Assembly (NCBI RefSeq): GCF_003814005.1
Contig: NZ_CP033898.1
Span: 372,001 to 436,000 of the forward strand
From: Corynebacterium pseudopelargi
Lineage (GTDB): Bacteria; Actinomycetota; Actinomycetes; Mycobacteriales; Mycobacteriaceae
Reading direction: 5' to 3'
Length of the DNA: 64,000 nt
A model generated the notes under the pieces. That model saw only the letters and a program-made list of their open reading frames with translations, did no database searches and had not been told where the DNA came from. Below, one piece after another: positions 8,452 through 17,439 of the stretch (positions are counted from its first letter, which is position 1; every line of letters begins with the position of its first letter). The position numbers and the translations under genes are program-made.

Positions 8452-9870
8452 CTATTCGTGATCGTAGGCAGTGCCCTTGGGGTTATCGCGCAATAACCAG
8501 CCAGTAATCACTGCGCCGGCAAGGGTACAGATGGCAGCGAAGGCAAGCAGCCACTCAAAGGCATGATTAAACGCACCCGCGTCTACCGCCTCGGCAAAAG
8601 AGGCGTCTTGGCCGCTGCTTGCCGTGTACAGGGCTGCCAGCAGGGTGCCGAAAACCGCCACGGCGATCAAAGCACCGAACTCATAGGAGACTTCTTCAAT
8701 AGCAGAGGCCATGCCCGAACGAGCCCTGGGGGCTGAACCAATAATGGCCGTGGATGCCACCGACATAGCAAAACCTGCGCCCACACCGGCGACGAGCATG
8801 CCGAGGATAAAGACGCCGAATGTGTCGGTGATCGCGCCGAGGTAGCAGCAGAAAAAGCCTGCCGCCAAGATGCTCAGCCCGCCGCCGATCAGCGGCAAGA
8901 AGCCAACGCGGTGCAAGAAGATGCCGCCGATCAACGAGGTGGGGAAAGCCGCCAGCGCCGCCACGGCGGTAAGCAGGCCTGCTTGTAGTGGGGAGAATCC
9001 CTCGGTGAGCTGGAAGCGCTGAGTGGTTACCAACATCACGCCCGATTGCGTGAACATGGCAAATAAGGCGGTGAGCACGCCTGCACTAAAGAGCCGATTG
9101 CGAAAGATATCGAAGGCGATCAGCGGCTGCGTTTGCCTGCGCCCGCGCAACCAAAAAGCCAGCGAGCCCGCGAGGCTAAGCCCGAGGGCTAGCCAGATAG
9201 AACTTGGGTGCGCTACCTCTTTGATCAACAACACCAGGCCCGTCATGGCGATCATGGCGTACACAGAAGAAAGCAGATCCCAGTGCTGGGTGGGGTGCGT
9301 GACATTGGGCGGGGCCAGCAAGAAGGTGGCCAGCAGTGCCACGATGGCGATGGGGATATTAATAACGAAGACCGAACCCCAGTAGAAGTGCTCCAATAAG
9401 AAGCCGCCAAGCACCGGTCCTGCCGCAGCACCGATGGTGGCCACCGAACCCCAAATGGCAATAGCTAAGTTGCGTTCGCGCACATCCTGGAAGGTGATGC
9501 GCAAAAGCGCCAAAGTGGCGGGCATCATCACCGCAGCACCCACGCCGAGCAGCGCACGAGAGGCAATGAGCACGCCCACGTTGGGGGCGAGAGCCGCGAG
9601 CGTGGAGGCGAGGGCAAAAAGCACCAGGCCGATTTCGAACATGCGGCGATGCCCGATGCGATCACCTAAGGTGCCGGTGCCGAGCAATAGCCCGGAGATC
9701 ACCAGCGAGTAGGCATTTAGTACCCACAGGCCTTCGAGTTCGCTCATGTGCAATTGGGTGCGCAGCGCCGGCAGGGCAGTAAAGAGGATGGAGTTATCGG
9801 CGCTGATCATTAGCAGCCCAACAGAAATGACGGCAAGGAAAAGCCAACGATTCGAAGTCTGGGGAGTCAC
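8452..9870 (-). CDS. MFS transporter, DHA2 (14-helix) drug:H+ antiporter type
   Basis: 472 residues from a GTG at 9868-9870, preceded by AAGGTGG; an upstream ATG at 9993 would add a basic tail outside the family. The first helix LFLAVISVGLLMISADNSILFTALPALR, motif A GDRIGHRRMFEIG, and motif C-like GAAAGPVLGGFLLEHFYWGSVFVINIPI identify the DHA2 family (EmrB/QacA). Fourteen hydrophobic segments are countable. Likely an inner-membrane proton-driven exporter of drugs or lipophilic cations; the substrate is not predictable. It stands alone, between the purine permease and phoR (divergent), with no adjacent regulator. Confidence 0.85.
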   Translation of the reverse strand: MTPQTSNRWLFLAVISVGLLMISADNSILFTALPALRTQLHMSELEGLWVLNAYSLVISGLLLGTGTLGDRIGHRRMFEIGLVLFALASTLAALAPNVGVLIASRALLGVGAAVMMPATLALLRITFQDVRERNLAIAIWGSVATIGAAAGPVLGGFLLEHFYWGSVFVINIPIAIVALLATFLLAPPNVTHPTQHWDLLSSVYAMIAMTGLVLLIKEVAHPSSIWLALGLSLAGSLAFWLRGRRQTQPLIAFDIFRNRLFSAGVLTALFAMFTQSGVMLVTTQRFQLTEGFSPLQAGLLTAVAALAAFPTSLIGGIFLHRVGFLPLIGGGLSILAAGFFCCYLGAITDTFGVFILGMLVAGVGAGFAMSVASTAIIGSAPRARSGMASAIEEVSYEFGALIAVAVFGTLLAALYTASSGQDASFAEAVDAGAFNHAFEWLLAFAAICTLAGAVITGWLLRDNPKGTAYDHE

Positions 9871-10075
9871 AGGTGGCCACCTTACCCAAGGGTGCGCGGT
9901 GCCAGCGAAGGGCTTGCGCCTTGCTGTACCTTGCGCCTTGCAGAGCCATGCACCGCCTTGGTGCCTGGTTTTGCGCGTGCTCACAGCCAACACACAGCAA
10001 GGTGGGCTTTACTAGAAGCAACTATTGCCAATTTTCTAGACCCTTTCTACATGTCCTGCACAAAAGGAAATAGCG

Positions 10076-10780
10076 ATGAATGACAATGCCACCCGCGTTT
10101 TGGTTGTGGACGATGAGCCGAACATTGTGGAGCTGCTCAATGTCTCTTTAAAATTCCAGGGCTTTGAAGTAGCCACGGCCACCTCCGGCGATGAGGCACT
10201 GGAAGTAGCCAGGCAGTTCCAGCCCGATGCCTTCATCTTGGATGTGATGATGCCGGGCATGGATGGCTTTGAGCTTCTGCCCAAGCTGCGCGCCGAGGGC
10301 CTTGATGGTCCGGTGCTCTACCTCACGGCTAAAGATGCACTTGAGCACCGCATCCACGGCTTAACCATCGGTGCTGATGATTATGTAACCAAGCCTTTTT
10401 CTCTTGAAGAGGTGATTACGAGGCTCCGCGTGATTTTGCGCCGAGGCAGCCACACCGAGGAGCCTCAAAACGACGCCACCTTGACCTACGCGGATTTGAC
10501 CTTAAATGACGACACCCACGAGGTAACCAAAGCCGGCAAGGTGGTGGAGCTTTCGCCCACTGAGTTCAATTTGCTGCGCTATTTGATGATCAACGCAGAG
10601 GTGGTGCTGAGTAAGGCCAAGATTTTGGATAACGTCTGGCACTACGATTTCGGCGGCGATGGCAATGTGGTGGAAAGCTACATTTCCTATCTTCGCCGCA
10701 AGGTCGATACCACCGATACGCCTTTGATCCACACCGTGCGCGGCGTTGGCTACGTGCTGCGTAAGCCACGGAAATCTTAA
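10076..10780 (+). CDS. phoR: OmpR-family response regulator (mycobacterial PhoP / C. glutamicum PhoR type)
   Basis: 234 residues. Receiver domain with acidic pocket DDE (12-14), phospho-acceptor Asp56 in ILDVMMPGMDGF and YVTKPFSLEEV; C-terminal winged helix with LSPTEFNLLRYLMINAEVVLSKAKILDNVW and YISYLRRKVDT...GVGYVLRKPRKS. The sequence runs nearly parallel to M. tuberculosis PhoP (ELLNVSLKFQGFEVATATSG). In corynebacteria the orthologue is named PhoR and activates the phosphate-starvation genes, including pstSCAB, whose promoter lies at 54.7-54.9 kb in this window. A kinase gene follows after only 3 bp. Start ATG 10076 has AAAGGAAAT upstream. Confidence 0.9.
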   Translation: MNDNATRVLVVDDEPNIVELLNVSLKFQGFEVATATSGDEALEVARQFQPDAFILDVMMPGMDGFELLPKLRAEGLDGPVLYLTAKDALEHRIHGLTIGADDYVTKPFSLEEVITRLRVILRRGSHTEEPQNDATLTYADLTLNDDTHEVTKAGKVVELSPTEFNLLRYLMINAEVVLSKAKILDNVWHYDFGGDGNVVESYISYLRRKVDTTDTPLIHTVRGVGYVLRKPRKS

Positions 10781-10783
10781 AAC

Positions 10784-12265
10784 ATGAGTGTTGCTAACCC
10801 CTATGCTTCTGCGGTGGTAGATCCGCCTGCAAAGAAGCGCAAAAAAGGTTCGGGGCAGTCTTCCAAACCAGCCGGGCTCAAGGCAGTGCCGCTGCGTTTG
10901 GGGCTTACCATCATCATCGTGGTGGTGTCTGGTTTAGGCCTTGCCGCCAGTTCGGTGGCGGTCAATCGCACCATGGTGGAGTTGGTGTATTCGCGCATCG
11001 ATGCCGATTTGGAGCGCGGCCTTGGCGGCTGGGCTTCGCAGGATTCGCTCTTTCACGATTCCACCTCGGTGGCAGCGCGCCCGCCCACGGATTTTTATGC
11101 GGTGAAGTTCTTCCCCGATGGCACCGCGCTGGAATTTAATGAGCACGACTCGGCCCCGGATCTTGATGCCGTTGAGCCGGGGCGTGGGCCTCAAACGGTG
11201 GAGTCCAAGGGTGATTCCGATGTGCATTGGCGGGTGATGGCTCAAACCGATAACGGTGTTACCACCGTGGTGGCCAAGGATATTGCCCAGGAGTCGATGA
11301 TCTTGCAGCGCTTGGCCATAGGCCAGGTGGTGATTGGCATGTCGGTGCTGATGATTACTGCCTTGTTTGCCTTCTTCCTCGTGCACCGCGCGCTTCGCCC
11401 CTTGCGTGAGGTTGAGGCCACGGCCAAGGCCATTGCCTCGGGTGATTTTGATCGCCGCGTGCCAGAAGGTGGGGAAAACACCGAGGTTGGCGAGCTTTCC
11501 CATTCGCTCAACGTGATGCTTGAGCGGCTGCAGGGCTCCATTATCGAGCTGCAGAATAAAGAAGAGCAGATGCGTCGTTTTGTAGGCGATGCCTCCCACG
11601 AGCTGCGTACCCCGCTGACCAGCGTCAAAGGCTATGCCGAGCTCTATCGTTCGGGGGCTACCGATGATGCAAAGCTCGTGCTTGAGCGCATTGAGGCCGA
11701 GGCTAGCCGCATGAGCGTGCTGGTGGAGGATCTTTTAGCACTGACTCGCGCCGAGGGTTCCCGCTTTGAAGAAGCGGACGTAGATATTCTCGAGCTTTCC
11801 CTTTCGGTGGCATCCTCCCTGCGTGCTGCGTATCCAGGCCGTTGCATCGATGTGCGCAGCGAATGTGAGGCCATCCCCGTGGTTCGTGGCGATGCTGCCC
11901 GTTTGCACCAGGTGCTTACCAACCTCACCGTCAATGCCATCAAGCACGGTGGTGAGGAGGCGAAGGTGGCTATCAAGCTTTTCGACGCCACGCCCGGGTG
12001 GGTCACCATCGAAGTCGCAGACGATGGCATTGGTTTAAGCGAAGAAGACGCCGCGCACATCTTCGAGCGTTTCTACCGAGCCGATACCTCCCGCGCGCGT
12101 GCTACCGGCGGCAGTGGTTTGGGCTTGGCCATTACCAAAACCCTGGTGGAATCCCACAAGGGCAGCATTGGTGTGCAAAGCGAGCTGGGCAAGGGCACGG
12201 TGTTTCGCATCGACTTGCCCAAAGACCCAAAGCGCACGCCCCCGCAGACCCAAAGTGCTACTTAA
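10784..12265 (+). CDS. phoS: Sensor histidine kinase partner of PhoR (PhoS)
   Basis: 493 residues. Basic cytoplasmic tail (KKRKKGSGQ), helix about 37-58, an extracytoplasmic sensor of ~120 residues, second helix around 180-205, then HAMP (LRPLREVEATAKAIASGDFDRRVPEGG), DHp with phospho-His272 in DASHELRTPLTSVKGYAEL, and a HATPase domain: N box NLTVNAIKHG, G1 VADDGIGLSEEDAAHIFERFYRADTSRARATGGSGLGLAI. It mirrors mycobacterial PhoR kinases. It phosphorylates the regulator encoded 3 bp upstream in response to phosphate limitation. The 3' end overlaps the convergent hydrolase gene by 8 bp. Function follows from family and neighbour; the signal sensed is not visible in the sequence. Confidence 0.9.
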   Translation: MSVANPYASAVVDPPAKKRKKGSGQSSKPAGLKAVPLRLGLTIIIVVVSGLGLAASSVAVNRTMVELVYSRIDADLERGLGGWASQDSLFHDSTSVAARPPTDFYAVKFFPDGTALEFNEHDSAPDLDAVEPGRGPQTVESKGDSDVHWRVMAQTDNGVTTVVAKDIAQESMILQRLAIGQVVIGMSVLMITALFAFFLVHRALRPLREVEATAKAIASGDFDRRVPEGGENTEVGELSHSLNVMLERLQGSIIELQNKEEQMRRFVGDASHELRTPLTSVKGYAELYRSGATDDAKLVLERIEAEASRMSVLVEDLLALTRAEGSRFEEADVDILELSLSVASSLRAAYPGRCIDVRSECEAIPVVRGDAARLHQVLTNLTVNAIKHGGEEAKVAIKLFDATPGWVTIEVADDGIGLSEEDAAHIFERFYRADTSRARATGGSGLGLAITKTLVESHKGSIGVQSELGKGTVFRIDLPKDPKRTPPQTQSAT

Positions 12266-12902
12266 TCAGCGCTAGGGCCTCAAGGATCGGCACTGTTTGG
12301 CGCGGCAATTCCTCGTGGCGCACCCCGGCTATTTCGATGGTGCGCCCAAGCTGGCTTGAGGCCGCAGGCACAATGCGATCAGCAGTGGAGTAGATGGAGA
12401 TAAGCTGCAGCCCCTCTGGGATCTGGGCTGCAAGCTGTTGGGTGATATCTACAAACACTTGGCCTGCAACAAATCTGACCAAGGGGCTTAGCATTGGTCT
12501 GCTTAGACGATTCAGCGGCAATGAGCGCGGCACGCCTTTAAAGGCCGCGCCTAAGCCAATTAATCCGCGCACAAACCCGGGGTGTTTATGTGCAAGCCTT
12601 AACCCCAGCAGCCCGCCGGCAGAATGGCCCACAATATCTACCTGCTTAATGCCTTGGGCTTCGAGCTTGGCCACATAGCCACTGAGCTCGGCTAAGGAAG
12701 TATCTAAGGAATCGGTGCCGTGGGAGCCATAGCGTGGGGCCACAAATGCCCTGCCGCGGTTGGCCAGGGCTCGCGCCGGGAATTCGAAGTTGCCTGGCGA
12801 ACCTAACGTGCCGTGCAAAAACAGCACGGGTATCTCGCCGCCTTGGATCGGCGGCGAGGCTGGGAGGATGCCCATGGGTGGCACCCATTTCAGCAGTGCC
12901 AT
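12258..12902 (-). CDS. Alpha/beta-hydrolase (lipase-like esterase)
   Basis: 214 residues, a compact alpha/beta hydrolase. The oxyanion motif is PVLFLHGTLGSPGNFEF, the nucleophile elbow VDIVGHSAGGLLGLRL, the acid in SIYSTADRIVPAASSQ and the terminal His in GVRHEELPRQ, so the Ser-Asp-His triad is complete. The pattern resembles the lipase class 2/EstA group of actinobacteria. There is no signal peptide, so it is probably cytoplasmic. It is coupled to the HIT gene upstream (TAATG, one-base overlap), so the two are one transcript. The substrate is unknown. Confidence 0.8.
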   Translation of the reverse strand: MALLKWVPPMGILPASPPIQGGEIPVLFLHGTLGSPGNFEFPARALANRGRAFVAPRYGSHGTDSLDTSLAELSGYVAKLEAQGIKQVDIVGHSAGGLLGLRLAHKHPGFVRGLIGLGAAFKGVPRSLPLNRLSRPMLSPLVRFVAGQVFVDITQQLAAQIPEGLQLISIYSTADRIVPAASSQLGRTIEIAGVRHEELPRQTVPILEALALIK

Positions 12903-13303
12903 TAAGCCTCGAGTGCCTCGCGGATGCGCTTGGCGGCGTCGTCCATGAGCGCTGGGTCTGTCTCATTCATGCCCATGGCCTGGGAGAAGTCATAATCGGC
13001 CATCTGTGAAGTGGGGAAGACGTGGATGTGGGTGTGGGGCACATCGAAGCCTGCGATGATAAAGCCCGCGCGTGGGGCGTCGAAAGCCTTGATAATTGCC
13101 TGCCCGATCTCTTGGGCAACCTCGCTGAGGCGAGCCCAGAGTTTTGGATCAAGATCGGTCCAGCGATCTACTTCTTGTACTGGCACCACGAGCACGTGGC
13201 CGTAGGCAAGCGGCTCGATGGTAAGAAACGCCACCACGTCTTCGCTGCGGTAGACGAATCGGCCTGGGAGTTCACCTGCGATGATTTTGCTAAACACGCT
13301 CAT
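12902..13303 (-). CDS. HIT-family nucleotide hydrolase/transferase
   Basis: 133 residues from the ATG at 13301-13303 ([26 protein letters not shown], the standard HIT start). The histidine triad HTHIHVF is at residues 90-96, with the usual [15 protein letters not shown] context. HIT proteins hydrolyse adenosine or purine nucleotide phosphoramidates and dinucleotides. Usual length is 110-150. The downstream hydrolase is translationally coupled. An upstream in-frame start at 13366 would add 21 residues that do not resemble the family. Confidence 0.9.
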   Translation of the reverse strand: MSVFSKIIAGELPGRFVYRSEDVVAFLTIEPLAYGHVLVVPVQEVDRWTDLDPKLWARLSEVAQEIGQAIIKAFDAPRAGFIIAGFDVPHTHIHVFPTSQMADYDFSQAMGMNETDPALMDDAAKRIREALEA

Positions 13304-13374
13304 GCCCATCAAGGGTAGCGGGATGGCGCTGTGCAGGGGCACCCGTGCTGGCAGGGCTAGATACACTAAGGCCT

Positions 13375-14640
13375 ATGCGCATTCTTCTGATTGGTTCTGG
13401 AGCGCGCGAGCATGCGCTTGCGCTTGGTATGAGCAAGGACCCGCAGGTAACAGAGCTGCACGCGGCACCAGGTAATCCTGGTATTGCCCAGCTAGCTACG
13501 TGCCATGTGGATGCCGGCCCGGTAGATGATGCCGAGGCTATGGTCGCCCTTGCCAAGAAGGTCGATGCAGATCTGGTGGTGATTGGCCCAGAAATCCCAC
13601 TGGTAGCCGGTGTTTCAGATGCACTGCGTGATGCAGGTTTTGCCGTGTTTGGCCCCAGCAAAGCGGCAGCGCAGATCGAAGGCTCAAAGGCTTTTGCCAA
13701 AGATGTGATGGCCGCAGCCGGTGTGCGCACCGCCCATGCAGAAAGCATTCAGCCCGGTGCCGATGAGGCCAGCTTGGACGAGGCCTTCGGTCGCTTCGGT
13801 CCGAACTATGTGGTCAAAGACGATGGCCTTGCCGGCGGCAAGGGCGTGGTGGTGACCCGCGATCTAGAGCAGGCCAAGGATCACGCCCGCGCGGTATTGG
13901 CTGCCGGTAACCCGGTGCTGCTGGAAAGCTTCCTCGATGGCCCCGAGGTATCGCTGTTTTGCCTTGTGCACGACTCCACCGTGGTGCCCCTGCTGCCCGC
14001 CCAAGATTACAAGCGCGCCTTTGATCAGGATGAAGGCCCCAATACCGGTGGTATGGGCGCCTATGCTCCGCTGCCGTGGCTGCCGGAGGATGCTACCCAG
14101 CGCATCGTGGATGAGGTGTGCGTGCCAGTAGCTAAAGAGATGGTTCGCCGCGGCACCCCTTATTCCGGTCTGTTGTATGCCGGTTTGGCCTGGGGCGAGG
14201 ACGGTCCTGCGGTGGTGGAGTTCAACTGCCGCTTCGGTGATCCTGAAACCCAGGCTGTGCTCGCACTTTTGAATACCCCACTTGCGGGGGTGTTATCGGC
14301 CGTTGCGCAGGGTCAATTAGCGGCATTGCCGCCGCTGGATTGGCAGCCAGGCTACGCACTGACGGTGGTATTGGCGGCCGAGGGCTATCCCGAGTCTCCT
14401 CGAACCGGGGGAGTAATCCACGGTGTAGAAGGCAAGCCGGTGCTGCACGCAGGCACTGCTTTTGATGGCCAGAAGCTTGTTTCGGCAGGTGGCCGCGTGC
14501 TCAATGTCATCGGTGTGGGCGAGGACCTGGCCACTGCGCGTGCCCGAGCCTATGAGGCATTAGATGGCATTGCGCTTGAGGGCTCCCATTTCCGCAGCGA
14601 TATTGCGCTCAAAGCCGAGCGCGGAGAGATCGGAATTTAA
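13375..14640 (+). CDS. purD: Phosphoribosylamine-glycine ligase
   Basis: 421 residues from the ATG at 13375 ([18 protein letters not shown]), which begins exactly at the family N-terminus. ATP-grasp features: [32 protein letters not shown], the GARS signature [22 protein letters not shown] and [12 protein letters not shown] (metal-binding). It joins phosphoribosylamine and glycine to GAR, the second step of purine synthesis, in the cytoplasm. It stands about 16 kb from purB/purC and 22 kb from purSQL, so purine genes are scattered here. It is divergent from the HIT gene, with 71 bp between them. Confidence 0.97.
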   Translation: MRILLIGSGAREHALALGMSKDPQVTELHAAPGNPGIAQLATCHVDAGPVDDAEAMVALAKKVDADLVVIGPEIPLVAGVSDALRDAGFAVFGPSKAAAQIEGSKAFAKDVMAAAGVRTAHAESIQPGADEASLDEAFGRFGPNYVVKDDGLAGGKGVVVTRDLEQAKDHARAVLAAGNPVLLESFLDGPEVSLFCLVHDSTVVPLLPAQDYKRAFDQDEGPNTGGMGAYAPLPWLPEDATQRIVDEVCVPVAKEMVRRGTPYSGLLYAGLAWGEDGPAVVEFNCRFGDPETQAVLALLNTPLAGVLSAVAQGQLAALPPLDWQPGYALTVVLAAEGYPESPRTGGVIHGVEGKPVLHAGTAFDGQKLVSAGGRVLNVIGVGEDLATARARAYEALDGIALEGSHFRSDIALKAERGEIGI

Positions 14641-14689
14641 AGCGCTTATTAATTGTCGGGCCAAAACCTCGCGAGTAAGCTAACGGCTC

Positions 14690-16024
14690 GTGCATAAGAC
14701 ACCAGCCCGACTTGTGGCCAGTAGCTTTGGCAGCCTCATCCTTGTTGGCTGCCTGTTGCTGCTGTTGCCCGTGTCCAAAACCGGCGACGGTGGCGCCGAT
14801 TTTGTTACCGCGCTTTTTACCGCAACCTCTGCGGTGTGCCTGACCGGCCTGATTGTGGTGGATACCGCAACCTATTGGACGCACTTTGGTCAACTCATCA
14901 TCTTGATCCTGATCCAGCTCGGCGGTTTGGGCATCATGACGCTGACCACCTTCGTCAGCTGGGTACTTGCCGGACGCATCGGCGTGCGCAGCAGGCTTAA
15001 TGCCGCCGCAGAAGGCCGCGGCAGGCAATTGGGTGAAGTTAAAGGCCTGCTGATCGCCACCATCTCTTTTACCCTGGCGGTAGAAACGGTCCTGGGCATC
15101 ATCCTCACCTTGCGCTTTCACGCCTATGGCTACGACTGGGCGGCAAGCCTGTGGGAAGGCACCTTCCACTCCATCTCTGCCTTTAATAACGCCGGCTTTT
15201 CGCTCAAAAGCGATAACCTGGTGCAATTCGTGGGCGACTGGATCATCATCTTGCCCATCTCCTTTGCCATCATCATCGGTGGCCTAGGCTTCCCGCTGCT
15301 CCTTGAGTTTTATCGGCGGTGGCGGGCACGGCGGCGTCGACAAGCACCCCCTCGCTTTTCTATCTCCGGCATCTTCGTCATGGTCGGTACCGTCACGCTT
15401 TTAACCGTGGGCTTTGTTGGCACCGCCGTGATCGAGTGGACCGGTGTGCTTGGGCATTTGGATACGCCCACGAAGATCCTTTCTGCCTTCTTCCACTCGG
15501 TAAGCTCGCGTACCGCTGGCTTTAACTCCGTAGATATTGGTGCGATGCACCCGAACTCGCTGCTGCTGACGGATATTTTGATGTTCATCGGCGGCGGCAC
15601 CGGTGGTACGGCAGGTGGCATGAAGATCACCACCATGGCAGTGATCCTTGCGGTGATGGTGGCAGAAGTCCGCGGTGATGAACATGTGCTGGTGCACAAG
15701 CGCCGCATTCCTAATCGCTCGGTGCGCCAGGCCATTGCCGTTACCGTGATGGCTGGTTTGTTGGTGGTGAGCGCGATCATGCTGATCATGCTGGTGGCGC
15801 CACAATTTGATCCTCAACGAGTAACCTTCGAGGTAGTGAGTGCCTTTGGCACGGTGGGTCTTTCTACCGGCATTACCGGCGATCTGCCCAAGGTTGCTCA
15901 GCTCATCATCGTGGTGCTGATGTTCGCCGGCCGTATCGGCCCGGTGTCGTTGGTATCCGCACTTGCAAGCCGAGACAGTAAACGTCTGTACTGTTTCCCC
16001 GACGAAAGGCCTCTCATTGGCTAA
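14690..16024 (+). CDS. ktrB: KtrB/TrkH-type potassium uptake channel subunit
   Basis: 444 residues from a GTG at 14690. Four pore-loop repeats are visible: TATSAVCLTGL, AFNNAGFSL, SSRTAGFNS and AFGTVGLSTGIT, the pattern of SKT-family K+ channels; GGGTGGTAGGMKITT is the intramembrane loop region typical of KtrB/TrkH. Length fits KtrB (~450). It forms the membrane pore for K+ uptake and is gated by the KtrA ring encoded by the overlapping next gene. No Shine-Dalgarno is visible before the GTG, so a leaderless message is possible. Confidence 0.92.
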   Translation: MHKTPARLVASSFGSLILVGCLLLLLPVSKTGDGGADFVTALFTATSAVCLTGLIVVDTATYWTHFGQLIILILIQLGGLGIMTLTTFVSWVLAGRIGVRSRLNAAAEGRGRQLGEVKGLLIATISFTLAVETVLGIILTLRFHAYGYDWAASLWEGTFHSISAFNNAGFSLKSDNLVQFVGDWIIILPISFAIIIGGLGFPLLLEFYRRWRARRRRQAPPRFSISGIFVMVGTVTLLTVGFVGTAVIEWTGVLGHLDTPTKILSAFFHSVSSRTAGFNSVDIGAMHPNSLLLTDILMFIGGGTGGTAGGMKITTMAVILAVMVAEVRGDEHVLVHKRRIPNRSVRQAIAVTVMAGLLVVSAIMLIMLVAPQFDPQRVTFEVVSAFGTVGLSTGITGDLPKVAQLIIVVLMFAGRIGPVSLVSALASRDSKRLYCFPDERPLIG

Positions 16025-16667
16025 GCATCATAATCACGCCCCCGTGGTCATTCTCGGCCTTGGTCGATTCGGCATGGCCTTGGGCGAAGAGCTGGTAAAT
16101 ACCGGCGTAGAAGTCCTCGGTATCGATAGCAATGAATCGGTGGTGGATAAGGCATCGCAGGTGCTCACCTTCGCCGCTACCGCCGATACCACCAATGTGG
16201 AGGCGCTGCGCCAGCTTTCGGTGGACGAGGCCTCGCGCGTGGTGGTTGGCATTGGTACCGACATGGGCGCCTCCTTGCTCACCGCCTCTACGGTGGTGGA
16301 CTTGAAGGTGCCGAGCATTTGGGCCAAGGCCGTGAATAATCCCCACGCCAAGATCTTGCGCCAGATCGGTGTGCACCACGTGATTCGCCCCGAGCAAGAC
16401 ACTGGCCGACGCATCGCGCACCTGATGAATGGCCGCGTACAAGAGTATGCAGAATTCGATCGCGACTACGCCATTGAAAAAGTAGCGCCGCCGGTGTCGT
16501 ATCTGGGCAAGAAGGTATCGGATATCAAGGGTGTGCAGATCATTGCCGTGCGCCGTGCCGGTGGGCGCTTCGGGCCTTCCGAGTCCGATATGGTGCTCAA
16601 GGCGGGCGATCTGGTGCTTGCTGCCGGGCACCCGGATGAGCTCGAGCGCTTCGGCACGACAGACTAA
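16017..16667 (+). CDS. ktrA: KtrA/TrkA-type potassium channel regulatory subunit (RCK)
   Basis: 216 residues from a TTG at 16017, with GAAAGG 8 bases upstream; it overlaps the ktrB end by 8 bp. RCK-N Rossmann domain: VVILGLGRFGMALGEEL (GxGxxG) and acidic EVLGIDSNESVVDK, binding ATP/ADP or NAD. RCK-C domain from about residue 140, ending PSESDMVLKAGDLVLAAGHPDELERF. The ring of eight subunits gates KtrB. The tight overlap indicates an operon and coupled synthesis. A terminator follows. Confidence 0.93.
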   Translation: MAKHHNHAPVVILGLGRFGMALGEELVNTGVEVLGIDSNESVVDKASQVLTFAATADTTNVEALRQLSVDEASRVVVGIGTDMGASLLTASTVVDLKVPSIWAKAVNNPHAKILRQIGVHHVIRPEQDTGRRIAHLMNGRVQEYAEFDRDYAIEKVAPPVSYLGKKVSDIKGVQIIAVRRAGGRFGPSESDMVLKAGDLVLAAGHPDELERFGTTD

Positions 16668-16701
16668 AACGATCGCAACCACGCCTTTAAGGCGAGGTGT
16701 T

Positions 16702-16735
16702 GCCCAGGAGGTTGATCAACCTTCTGGGCTTTTTT
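16702..16735 (+). terminator. Terminator after ktrBA
   Basis: GCCCAGGAGGTTGATCAACCTTCTGGGC folds into a 12-bp stem with one G-T pair and a GATC centre, followed by TTTTTT. Confidence 0.9.
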
Positions 16736-16742
16736 GTGTGTG

Positions 16743-17282
16743 CTAGAGGTTTTGCAAGATGGTGCTGCTTAAACGCTTGCGGTTGGCATCGTCTAAGGCA
16801 GAACCGGTGGCGTAGAGATACCCCCAGGCGCCATCGGCGCTCATGCGTGCCACCAGGCAGAGGAGTTCTTCTTTGCTGAGCTCGCCAATGGGGGTTTGAT
16901 CCTCGGGGAACCATCGCAGATACACCTGCATCCAGGGCTCAAGCCACTCGGGTTCTTGGGATGCCTCGATAAGAAAGCGTTTTTCGCCCACGCTTGGTGC
17001 GTTCAGCGCTGCTTCGACATAGCCTTTGGTGCGTTCGCGCAGCGTTGCTTGTTGCGGGGTATGTCCGGTGGCTTGTTCTAGTGCTTGCTCGAAGTGTGCT
17101 GCCAGTTGTTGGTGCACGCCGGTAATCAGTGCGTGCTTGGTGGGGAAGTGGTAGAGCAGGCCGCGTTTGGTCACCCCTGCTTTTTGGGCGACGGTATCAA
17201 GGCTGAGTGCTCCCATTCCGCCTTCTTCTACTACTTCCAGTGCTGCCTGAATTAGGCCATTACGTGCGTTTTTTCTTGCCAT
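16743..17282 (-). CDS. TetR-family repressor of the divergent exporter
   Basis: 179 residues from the ATG at 17280-17282, which has a near-perfect GGAGG 4 bases upstream; the ATG 15 bases further out lacks a site. Residues 3-48 form the TetR HTH: ARNGLIQAALEVVEEGGMGALSLDTVAQKAGVTKRGLLYHFPTKHALI. The C-terminal ligand domain (TetR_C type) is divergent, as usual. The divergent neighbour at 17440 is a multidrug MFS exporter, and two palindromes lie between them. By analogy with LfrR/LfrA and QacR/QacA it probably represses both genes until a drug ligand binds. The ligand is unknown. Confidence 0.88.
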   Translation of the reverse strand: MARKNARNGLIQAALEVVEEGGMGALSLDTVAQKAGVTKRGLLYHFPTKHALITGVHQQLAAHFEQALEQATGHTPQQATLRERTKGYVEAALNAPSVGEKRFLIEASQEPEWLEPWMQVYLRWFPEDQTPIGELSKEELLCLVARMSADGAWGYLYATGSALDDANRKRLSSTILQNL

Positions 17283-17304
17283 GTTGCCTCCGATCAAAAG
17301 TAAC

Positions 17305-17335
17305 TATACCATTTGGTATACTGCACCAGTTGGTG
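17305..17335. promoter_or_regulatory. Two tandem operator palindromes for the TetR repressor
   Basis: TATACCATTTGGTATA (17305-17320) is a palindrome with 7-bp arms and a 2-base centre; CACCAGTTGGTG (17324-17335) shares the ACCA...TGGT core. Centres are 17 bp apart. They overlap likely -10 elements: TATACT on the plus strand and TATAGT on the minus strand. Repression of both directions fits. Confidence 0.75.
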
Positions 17336-17439
17336 AAGTAAACGGCGAACCTGCCGACGAGGCTGCACAGCAGATGCCGCCTCGCACACCAAGGCCTTAA
17401 AACACAACGCACTACAACCAAAGAAAGGAAGGGCGCATC

